A stretch of DNA of 12,629 nucleotides from JASLBX01 sp036374175 (GTDB lineage Bacteria; Actinomycetota; Actinomycetes; Jiangellales; Jiangellaceae). Under the pieces are notes generated by a model. It searched no databases. It worked only from the letters and a program-made list of their open reading frames with translations, and had not been told where the DNA came from. Numbering within the stretch: position 1 is the first letter of the stretch; every line of letters begins with the position of its first letter. Location of the stretch: positions 1 to 12,629 of the forward strand of contig DASUUH010000102.1 in NCBI GenBank assembly GCA_036374175.1. The letters run 5' to 3'. This document shows, piece by piece, positions 7,340 to 12,629 of the stretch. The translations under genes and the position numbers were made by a program.

Positions 7340-7427
7340 GCGAGGAGTCGCACCCCCGATTCTGTCCCGCAACTTGTCGCTACGGTTAGGAAAACCAATG
7401 AAAGTCCAGTATGCGGGAGCGGCGGCC
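7340..7427. promoter_or_regulatory. Divergent promoter region of the ATP-grasp/transglutaminase cluster
   Basis: This short gap must hold promoters for both arms of the cluster. On the plus strand a TANNNT-type -10 candidate, TACGGT, lies at 7381-7386, without a convincing -35. A small inverted repeat GGTT-AGGAA-AACC spans 7384-7396 and could be an operator. No clear minus-strand promoter was found. If the plus gene starts at GTG 7428, a GGGAG ribosome-binding site lies at 7415-7419, 8 bases upstream. If it starts at ATG 7398, AGGA at 7388-7391 would serve. Confidence 0.35.
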
Positions 7428-8237
7428 GTGACACGACAAGTTCGCGTTGGGTGTGAGTTCCGGTACACCGCGGAGGTCGAAACCGCCGCGGTCTTCCAGG
7501 TCCAGCCGTCCGGAGCTGCGCCCGCGACGGTGCTCCGGCAGGGCTGGGAGACCCAGCCCGCTCTCAACCGGCACGCCTACACCGACCTGTACGGCAACAA
7601 CTGCCAACGCCTCAGCCTGCCGGTGGGCGACACCACGCTGCGCTACGACGCCGTCGTGAAGGTTCCAGACGCGACCGAAGACGTGAACCTCGATGCGACC
7701 GAGATGCCCGCCGCGCAACTGCCGGACGACGTGCTGGTCTACACGCTGCCCAGCCGGTACTGCCTGCCCGATGTTCTCGGGGACGAGGCGTGGCAGCTGT
7801 TCGGCAACGAGAAGCCGGGGTACCGGCGAGTGCTGGCGATCAGCGAACACGTCCATGACCACTTGACTTTCGGCTACGGCAGCAGCACTCCGACGACCAC
7901 GGCGGCCGAGGCGTATGCCGCTGGCCGGGGGGTCTGCCGCGACTTCGCCCATGTCGCGATCAGCTTCTGCAGGGCGCTATCGCTCCCCGCCCGTTACGTC
8001 TTCGGCTATCTCCCCGAGATCGACGTCGCGCTGGACCCCGCACCGATGGATTTCGCCGCCTGGATGGAGGTCTACCTCGACGGCCGGTGGTGGACCTTTG
8101 ACCCCCGTAACAACGCCGCCCGCAAGGGTCGGGTGGTGATCGGGCGAGGGCGCGACGCGGTGGACGTCGCGATGGTGACCACCTACGGTGGTCCGGTGCT
8201 GAACAGCATGCAAGTCTGGGCCGAGGAGACGGCATGA
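7428..8237 (+). CDS. Transglutaminase-like protein with Ala at the catalytic His position
   Basis: The 269-residue protein starts VGCEFRYTAEVETAAVFQVQP after a short lead (GTG 7428 with GGGAG eight bases upstream; ATG 7398, ten codons earlier, is the alternative). The transglutaminase-core domain keeps the nucleophile Cys170 in GVCRDFAH and Asp225 in TFDPRNN. The residue that should be His, two before the conserved Trp (SHAW in relatives), is Ala210 in MDFAAWMEVY, codon GCC at 8055-8057. Either this subfamily uses another base or the protein is not a classical triad enzyme. It is divergently paired with the ATP-grasp operon and overlaps the next transglutaminase gene by 4 bp (ATGA at 8234-8237). 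No secretion signal is seen. Fold and family are secure; activity is not. Confidence 0.88.
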   Translation: MTRQVRVGCEFRYTAEVETAAVFQVQPSGAAPATVLRQGWETQPALNRHAYTDLYGNNCQRLSLPVGDTTLRYDAVVKVPDATEDVNLDATEMPAAQLPDDVLVYTLPSRYCLPDVLGDEAWQLFGNEKPGYRRVLAISEHVHDHLTFGYGSSTPTTTAAEAYAAGRGVCRDFAHVAISFCRALSLPARYVFGYLPEIDVALDPAPMDFAAWMEVYLDGRWWTFDPRNNAARKGRVVIGRGRDAVDVAMVTTYGGPVLNSMQVWAEETA

Positions 8238-9058
8238 CGCAGGCGGCCGGCGCGCTTACGTACGTGCTGAACCAGCGCTTCCGCTATACCTATGACGCAC
8301 CGGTACGAGACCTGGTCCACCGGCTGGTCGTGGTGCCGCCGCGCTGGCACGGTGACCAGCGCCGGAGGCGATACTCGATCACCGTATCGGCGCCCGACGC
8401 CCGGACCGACCACCGCCACGACGCCGCCGGAAACACGGTCACCCGATCCCGTGTGCCGCTGGTGCCAGAGGAGATCGAGTTCGTAGTGGAGGCCGTCGTC
8501 GAGCGCGCGGGGCCGGGAGCCGACGTGCTGTTGCCGGCCGACGCGCTCACCGACCCGCGGATGCTCCGGCCGACCCGGCTGACCGACGCCGACGCGGCGA
8601 TCCGGGAACTGGCCGCGTCGATGGCCGGCCCGGACCCGTTGGCCACCGCCGAGCGGTTCTGTACCTACGTGCACGAGGCGATGACCTACGCGCACGGCGT
8701 GACTTCCATCGCCACCACTGCGGCCGAAGCGCTCGCCGGCGGACGCGGGGTCTGCCAGGACAGCGCGCACATCATGATCGCGCTGTGCCGGGCCATCGGG
8801 CTGCCGGCCCGCTATGTCTCCGGGCACCTGCTCGGCGAGGGCGGCACACACGCCTGGGTAGAGGTCATTGTCGCCAACGTGGCCGGCGCCCGCGCGGTGG
8901 CCTTCGACCCCTGCCACGGGCGCCGTGCCGGCAAGGACTACCTGACGGTCGCGACGGGGCGCGACTACTCCGACGTCGCACCGACATCCGGCAGCTACGT
9001 CGGCGCAGCCCGCGGCACTCTCACCGCCACCAAGCGAGTCGATCTCGAGGTGGGCTGA
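8234..9058 (+). CDS. Transglutaminase-like cysteine peptidase, intact triad (third paralogue)
   Basis: The 274-residue protein has an N-terminal beta domain (NQRFRYTYDAPVRDLVHRL near 13-31) typical of the bacterial transglutaminase N-terminal domain, then a core domain with Cys174 in GVCQDSAH, His206 in GGTHAWVEV and Asp225 in FDPCHGR, a complete triad. The tail GRDYSDVAPTSGSY (262-275 region, GRDYSDV pattern) matches the C-terminal pattern GRDYADVRPLAGVY of the minus-strand paralogue at 4007-4849. The two are therefore closer to each other than to the gene between 7428 and 8237. It overlaps that gene by ATGA, so the two are translationally coupled. It is probably cytosolic, since there is no signal peptide. 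It belongs to the ATP-grasp/alpha-E cluster by position; substrate unknown. Confidence 0.9.
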   Translation: MTQAAGALTYVLNQRFRYTYDAPVRDLVHRLVVVPPRWHGDQRRRRYSITVSAPDARTDHRHDAAGNTVTRSRVPLVPEEIEFVVEAVVERAGPGADVLLPADALTDPRMLRPTRLTDADAAIRELAASMAGPDPLATAERFCTYVHEAMTYAHGVTSIATTAAEALAGGRGVCQDSAHIMIALCRAIGLPARYVSGHLLGEGGTHAWVEVIVANVAGARAVAFDPCHGRRAGKDYLTVATGRDYSDVAPTSGSYVGAARGTLTATKRVDLEVG

Positions 9059-9091
9059 CTCCCGACCAGTCCGCGCCCTGGACCGTAACAA

Positions 9092-9131
9092 AATGGGGAA
9101 GTCGCCCCGCAGGAATGGGGAGCGGTCCCCG
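9092..9131. promoter_or_regulatory. Two tandem GGGG...CCCC palindromes, 22 bp apart
   Basis: Two 14-bp palindromes sit downstream of the last transglutaminase gene: GGGG-AAGTCG-CCCC at 9095-9108 and GGGGA-GCGG-TCCCC at 9117-9130. Their flanks also match, so both read AATGGGGA-N5-CCCCG with a 22-bp period. A TAGNNT-type -10 candidate (TAGCGT) follows at 9156-9161, which would place the palindrome centres near -44 and -66 of a start around 9167. That layout suits a dimeric activator upstream of the NIPSNAP-type gene. The alternative is that the stems form an RNA terminator for the upstream operon, although there is no T-run. Confidence 0.4.
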
Positions 9132-9240
9132 AGGTACCCCGCTTGGGTTTGCCGCTAGCGTCACGAGCAGCTCGCTCGCAACCTAGGGCCCGGCCGGTGA
9201 GCGCGGCGGTTGCTTTGACGGCGCTGAAAGAGAGGTCGAA

Positions 9241-9588
9241 GTGATTCTGGAGGTTCGAACATATCGCTTGAAGCCAGACGCGACAGACGAGTTCCTCCAT
9301 CTGATGCGGGACCGTACCGTCCATCTGCTAGAGACGTTCGGTATCCGGGTGGTGAGTTGCGGCGCCTCGCTTGTTGCCGAAGACGGGCGACGGGACGCGT
9401 TCCTGATCCGGGCATTCGTGTCGCTCGAAGAACGTGACGAAAAGGAGGAGCTGTTCTACGGCAGCGATGCCTGGCGATTCGGCCCACGGGAGGCGATTCT
9501 GTCTCTTATCGAGAGCTACCACACCGCGGTCCTTGAGTTCCCTGCGGAGCTGGCTCCGCAGGAAGGCGTGGACGAACCTCAATTGTGA
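9241..9588 (+). CDS. NIPSNAP-family protein
   Basis: The 115-residue protein begins MILEVRTYRLKPDATDEFL, the typical opening of NIPSNAP/ferredoxin-like alpha-beta barrel proteins, and ends with a segment FYGSDAWRFGPREAIL...ESYHTAVLE usual in bacterial members, where the SESW-like FYGS-x-x-W is followed by a GPRE motif. These small dimeric cytosolic proteins have no established enzymatic role in bacteria; some relatives are monooxygenase-like or stress-associated. The GTG start has the purine-rich AAAGAGAGG just upstream (9227-9235). The gene stands alone between two intergenic stretches (182 bp before, about 110 bp to the next possible ORF after), so it is probably monocistronic. The tandem palindromes upstream may control it. 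The family call is by pattern recognition. Confidence 0.8.
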   Translation: MILEVRTYRLKPDATDEFLHLMRDRTVHLLETFGIRVVSCGASLVAEDGRRDAFLIRAFVSLEERDEKEELFYGSDAWRFGPREAILSLIESYHTAVLEFPAELAPQEGVDEPQL

Positions 9589-9685
9589 TCACGGCGGAGC
9601 CGGATGCTACCGATCAAGATTATCCGCGGAAAGTACGGAGCTGAGCGCATCGCCGTAACCTGGTACGCCCGGAGCCGACGGTGCC

Positions 9686-9691
9686 TATAGT
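9686..9691 (+). promoter_or_regulatory. Probable -10 element (TATAGT) for the flavoprotein/PFOR operon
   Basis: TATAGT fits the actinobacterial TANNNT -10 consensus and is the best such hexamer in the gap between 9589 and 9739. The ATG at 9699 begins 7 bases after it, exactly where a transcript would be expected to start, implying a leaderless mRNA. No good TTGAC-like -35 lies 16-18 bases upstream (the sequence there is around GGTACGC), so an activator or alternative sigma factor may be involved. Transcript ends have not been mapped. Confidence 0.5.
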
Positions 9692-9698
9692 GGAAGCG

Positions 9699-9743
9699 AT
9701 GCCGAGCGTAACGCGATCTTGCCTGCGGGTGGGTTCGGCTTGA
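9699..9743 (+). CDS. Putative leaderless 14-codon leader ORF
   Basis: A short reading frame, MPSVTRSCLRVGSA and stop, starts 7 bases after the TATAGT -10 element. Its TGA (9741-9743) overlaps the TTG (9740-9742) proposed as the start of the flavoprotein gene, in a TTGA arrangement like the ATGA couplings elsewhere in the window. Actinobacteria often begin transcripts directly at an ATG or GTG, and small leaderless ORFs overlapping the next gene are common there. The peptide has one Cys and no other distinctive residue. Translation of it would deliver ribosomes to a weak TTG start that lacks a good ribosome-binding site. It is short enough to be chance. Confidence 0.35.
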   Translation: MPSVTRSCLRVGSA

Positions 9744-11374
9744 CGGGCCCGCAGCGGGATGTCACGCGGCTTCCGGATCTGCTGCACGGTCAGTCGCGGG
9801 CCGGTCCGGTGCGTGAGCGGCGGCCGCTGTACGTCGACCTGTTGCCGCCGTGCAACGCCGGGTGCCCGGCTGGTGAGAACATTCAGGCGTGGCTGGCCCA
9901 TGCCAAGGCAGGCGACCATGAGCGAGCATGGCGGCAGCTCGTGGCCGACAATCCGTTCGCGGCCATTCATGGCCGGGTCTGCTACCACCCGTGCGAGACC
10001 GTGTGCAACCGCGTCCAGCTGGACAGCGCGGTGTCGATCCATTCGGTGGAGCGGTTCCTCGGTGATCTGGCTCGTGATCGAGGGTGGGGGTTCGATCGGC
10101 CCGCGCATTCCAGTGGCCGGCGAGTGCTGGTGGTCGGGTCCGGACCGAGTGGGCTGTCGGCCGCCTACCACCTGGCCCGGCTAGGCCACCACGTTGAGAT
10201 CCGCGATGCCGGAGCCGAACCGGGCGGGATGATGCGCTACGGGATTCCGGCCTATCGGCTGCCGCGCGACGTCCTCGACGTCGAGGTCGCGAGGATCGCT
10301 GAGCTGGGTGTCCGGATCGTCGCGAACCATCGGGTGGAGGATCTGCTCACCGAGCGCGCCGAGGGAGGCTTCGACGCGGTGTTCGTGGCCGTCGGCGCCC
10401 ACCTGTCCAAGCGGGTGGACATCCCGGCGATGGACGCGGCGCGCGTAGTGGACGCGGTGACGTTCCTGCGCGGCGTCGCCTCCGGTGAGCAGCCCGTCAT
10501 CGGGCGGCGGGTGGCGGTCTACGGCGGCGGCAATACGGCGATGGACGCGGCCCGGGTGGCTCGGCGGCTCGGCGCCGAGGATCCGATAGTGGTGTACCGC
10601 CGCACCCGGGAGCAGATGCCGGCGCACGAAGAGGAGGCCGCGGACGCCGAGCGGGAAGGCGTGCGGATCAACTGGCTGCGCACGATCACCGCGTTCGAGG
10701 GTCCGGAGATGACCGTCGAGGTGATGGAACTCGACGAGTCGGGCCGCCCGCATGGAACCGGCCGGTTCGAGACGCTGGCTGCAGACACTCTTATCGTCGC
10801 GGTGGGTCAGCAGACCGACACCGCATTCCTGCGCGGGGTGCCCGGGGTGGAGTTCGCGGCGGACGGCACGGTGCAGGTGTCCTCTTCGCTGATGACCGGT
10901 TGCCCGGGCGTGTTCGCCGGTGGCGACATGGTGCCGAGCGAGCGCACCGTGACGGTCGGCGTCGGGCATGGCAAGAAGGCCGCCCGCCACATCGATGCCT
11001 ACCTGCGCGAGACGGAGTACGAACGCCCGCCCAAGCATGACCTTGCCAGCTTCGACAAGCTGCATCTGTGGTATTTCGGCGACAACGCCCGCCGGGAGCA
11101 GCCAGAACTCGACCTGGAGGAGCGGGTGTCCGGCTTCGGCGAGGTCGTCGGCAGCCTGTCGGAACAGGAGGCCCGCTACGAGGCCGGCCGGTGCCTGTCG
11201 TGCGGCAACTGCTTCGAGTGCGACGGCTGCCTCGGCGCCTGCCCGGAGGACGCGGTGATCAAACTAGGCGTCGGGCACCGCTACCGCTTCGACTATGACC
11301 GGTGCACCGGTTGCGGCGCCTGCTTCGAACAGTGCCCGGTGCACGCCATCGACATGATTCCGGAGCCGGAATGA
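9740..11374 (+). CDS. GltD-like NAD(P)H-dependent FAD oxidoreductase fused to a 2[4Fe-4S] ferredoxin domain
   Basis: The 544-residue soluble protein has four parts. First is an N-terminal iron-sulfur helical domain of the GltD/dihydropyrimidine dehydrogenase type (PPCNAGCPAGENI, Cys38 and Cys42; GRVCYHPCETVCN, Cys81, Cys85, Cys89). Next come an FAD-binding Rossmann fold (VVGSGPSGLS, 131-140) and an NAD(P)H-binding fold (YGGGNTAMDA, 261-270, with YRRTREQMPA favouring NADPH). Last is a C-terminal ferredoxin domain with two CxxCxxCxxxCP motifs (Cys491/494/497/501 and Cys522/525/528/532). The two most N-terminal cysteines of the usual CxxC-x4-CxxxC pattern are not present. It probably moves electrons between NADP(H) and ferredoxin for the pyruvate:ferredoxin oxidoreductase gene it overlaps by ATGA. 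The start is uncertain: TTG 9740 overlaps the stop of a leader ORF, and TTG 9719 would add seven residues. No ATG or GTG is available. Confidence 0.88.
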   Translation: MTGPQRDVTRLPDLLHGQSRAGPVRERRPLYVDLLPPCNAGCPAGENIQAWLAHAKAGDHERAWRQLVADNPFAAIHGRVCYHPCETVCNRVQLDSAVSIHSVERFLGDLARDRGWGFDRPAHSSGRRVLVVGSGPSGLSAAYHLARLGHHVEIRDAGAEPGGMMRYGIPAYRLPRDVLDVEVARIAELGVRIVANHRVEDLLTERAEGGFDAVFVAVGAHLSKRVDIPAMDAARVVDAVTFLRGVASGEQPVIGRRVAVYGGGNTAMDAARVARRLGAEDPIVVYRRTREQMPAHEEEAADAEREGVRINWLRTITAFEGPEMTVEVMELDESGRPHGTGRFETLAADTLIVAVGQQTDTAFLRGVPGVEFAADGTVQVSSSLMTGCPGVFAGGDMVPSERTVTVGVGHGKKAARHIDAYLRETEYERPPKHDLASFDKLHLWYFGDNARREQPELDLEERVSGFGEVVGSLSEQEARYEAGRCLSCGNCFECDGCLGACPEDAVIKLGVGHRYRFDYDRCTGCGACFEQCPVHAIDMIPEPE

Positions 11375-12629
11375 CGCGTGCGGTGATCGACGGCAACGAG
11401 GCAGCCGCGTGGGTGGCCTACCGGCTCAACGAGGTCTGCTGCATCTACCCGATCACCCCGTCCTCGACGATGGCCGAGCTTGCTGACGAGTGGGCCAGCC
11501 AGCAGCGGCCTAACGTGTGGGGCAGCGTGCCCACCGTGATGCAGATGCAGAGCGAGGGCGGTGCGGCCGGCGCATTGCACGGCGCCCTGCAGGCCGGGGC
11601 ACTGAGCACCACGTTCACCGCCTCGCAGGGGCTCCTGCTGATGATCCCCAACATGAACAAGATCGCCGGTGAGCTAACCTCGTCGGTGATCCACGTGGCC
11701 GCCCGTTCGGTTGCCGCGCAGGCTCTGTCGATCTTCGGCGACCACTCCGACGTGATGGCGGCCCGACAGACCGGGTTCGGCATGCTGGCGTCGGCGTCCG
11801 TGCAGGAGGCTCACGACTTCGCGCTCGTGGCGCAGGCGGTCGCGATGCGCACCCGGATCCCGTTCTTGCACTTCTTCGACGGCTTTCGCACCTCGCACGA
11901 GCTGAACACGATCGAAATGCTTACCGACGACGACCTGCGCGCCCTGGTGCCTTCCGAGTTGGTCCGCGCGCACCGCGGCCGGGCGTTGTCGCCGGAGCGT
12001 CCCTTCATCCGCGGCACGGCCCAGAATCCGGATGTCTACTTCCAGGCCCGCGAGACAGTCAACGCGTTCTATGCCGGTACGCCCGGTGTGGTGGACGAGA
12101 TGATGGCCGCTCTCGCTGTGCGCACCGGCCGCCGGTACGGGCTGGTCGACTATGCCGGTGACCCGGCGGCTGAGCGGGTCCTCGTCGTGATGGGCTCCGG
12201 CGCGCAGACCGCCCGCGAGACGGCGGCCTACCTGAACGCCCGGGGCGAGCGGGTCGGCGTGGTCCAGGTCCGGCTGTACCGGCCGTTTCCGGCTCGAGCG
12301 CTGGTCGACGCGATACCGGCGAGCGCGCGGTCGATCGCCGTACTCGACCGGACGAAGGAGCCCGGCTCACACGGTGAGCCGCTGTTCCTCGATGTGCTCG
12401 CCACGTTGACCGAGGCCTATCTCGACGGCGAACGCGAGCACCTGCCGAGGGTCGTCGGCGGCCGGTACGGGTTGTCGTCGAAGGAGTTCACGCCCGGCAT
12501 GGTCGCGGGTGTCTTCGCCGAACTGGCCCGGGAGCGACCGAGACCGCGGTTCACCATCGGCATCACCGACGACGTGACGGGTACGAGCCTGCCCTTCGAT
12601 GCGGCGCTTGATATCGAGCCGGCCGACAC
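11371..12629 (+). CDS. nifJ: Pyruvate:ferredoxin (flavodoxin) oxidoreductase, NifJ type, N-terminal part
   Basis: The first 419 codons of a gene that runs past the window; full-length single-chain enzymes are about 1,170-1,200 residues. The enzyme oxidises pyruvate and CoA to acetyl-CoA, CO2 and reduced ferredoxin, using thiamine diphosphate and iron-sulfur clusters in the cytosol. Visible are domain I (DGNEAAAWVAYRLNEV, then YPITPSST at 26-33 with the pyruvate/ThDP-contacting Thr region, QSEGGAAGALHGALQAGA, TFTASQGLLLMIPNM and HVAARS with Arg112, the counterpart of the substrate-binding Arg114 of the Desulfovibrio enzyme). Then come SIFGDHSDVM, FLHFFDGFRTSHE and RGTAQNPDVYFQ, and domain II (VMGSGAQTARETAAYLNARGE and VRLYRPFPARAL, quoted as separate motifs). 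ATG 11371 overlaps the upstream stop as ATGA. The C-terminal ferredoxin and thiamine domains are out of view. The match to NifJ is strong throughout. Confidence 0.95.
   Translation, partial: MTRAVIDGNEAAAWVAYRLNEVCCIYPITPSSTMAELADEWASQQRPNVWGSVPTVMQMQSEGGAAGALHGALQAGALSTTFTASQGLLLMIPNMNKIAGELTSSVIHVAARSVAAQALSIFGDHSDVMAARQTGFGMLASASVQEAHDFALVAQAVAMRTRIPFLHFFDGFRTSHELNTIEMLTDDDLRALVPSELVRAHRGRALSPERPFIRGTAQNPDVYFQARETVNAFYAGTPGVVDEMMAALAVRTGRRYGLVDYAGDPAAERVLVVMGSGAQTARETAAYLNARGERVGVVQVRLYRPFPARALVDAIPASARSIAVLDRTKEPGSHGEPLFLDVLATLTEAYLDGEREHLPRVVGGRYGLSSKEFTPGMVAGVFAELARERPRPRFTIGITDDVTGTSLPFDAALDIEPAD

Noticed and set aside
7257..7397. N-terminal extension of the first plus-strand transglutaminase
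   Set aside because: It overlaps the start of the divergent ATP-grasp gene and has no resemblance to the family's N-terminus.
9095..9130. Tandem G/C stems as a rho-independent terminator
   Set aside because: There is no T-run, and the exact 22-bp repetition with shared flanks fits paired binding sites at least as well; kept as an alternative only.
10181..11065. 294-codon minus-strand frame opposite the flavoprotein
   Set aside because: It is antisense to clearly conserved FAD and NAD(P)H motifs, His/Arg-rich, with no family resemblance.

Overview
The window is a gene-dense, very GC-rich stretch (G/C-ending codons, GTG and TTG starts, many 1-4 bp start/stop overlaps) that reads as a high-GC actinobacterium. 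Genus cannot be assigned from the sequence alone. I see no rRNA, tRNA, CRISPR array, insertion sequence or phage gene, and both window ends cut through genes.

Region 1 (1-3888, + strand) is the distal part of a [NiFe]-hydrogenase operon. In order it holds the 3' end of a small-subunit gene, the catalytic large subunit (probably group 3b, cytosolic NADP(H)-linked), an M52 maturation endopeptidase, a HypC-family chaperone, a ten-helix EamA/DMT transporter, and a protein of unknown function I recognise as the DUF6390 type. Every junction overlaps or is separated by 1 bp, so the genes are probably cotranscribed and translationally coupled. The last protein carries what looks like an unrecognised HypC-like C-terminal domain that keeps a Cys and a His at the HypC iron-ligand positions, whereas the bona fide HypC next door has lost the His.

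Region 2 (4007-9058) is a divergent five-gene cluster. On the minus strand it runs ATP-grasp (COG2308 type), then alpha-E, then transglutaminase-like. On the plus strand are two more transglutaminase-like genes. The association of circularly permuted ATP-grasp, alpha-E and transglutaminase-fold proteins is known from comparative genomics and was predicted to be a peptide-ligating/peptide-processing system, but its product is unknown. Here there are three transglutaminase-fold paralogues, one without the catalytic His, and no proteasome-like (Anbu) hydrolase in view.

Region 3 (9059-9740) contains a small NIPSNAP-type gene and two intergenic stretches with regulatory-looking structure. One holds tandem GGGG...CCCC palindromes spaced 22 bp, just upstream of a possible -10. 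The other holds a good -10 placed for a leaderless 14-codon mini-ORF whose stop overlaps the start of the next gene.

Region 4 (9740-12629) is a GltD-like NAD(P)H-dependent flavoprotein with a C-terminal two-cluster ferredoxin domain, overlapping by 4 bp the start of a NifJ-type pyruvate:ferredoxin oxidoreductase that runs off the window.

Together, regions 1 and 4 describe hypoxic or fermentative redox balancing: pyruvate oxidation to reduced ferredoxin, ferredoxin/NADP(H) exchange, and NADP(H)/H2 exchange. Region 2 lies between them with no evident metabolic link. Functional statements are homology inferences from reading the translations; no database search was run.
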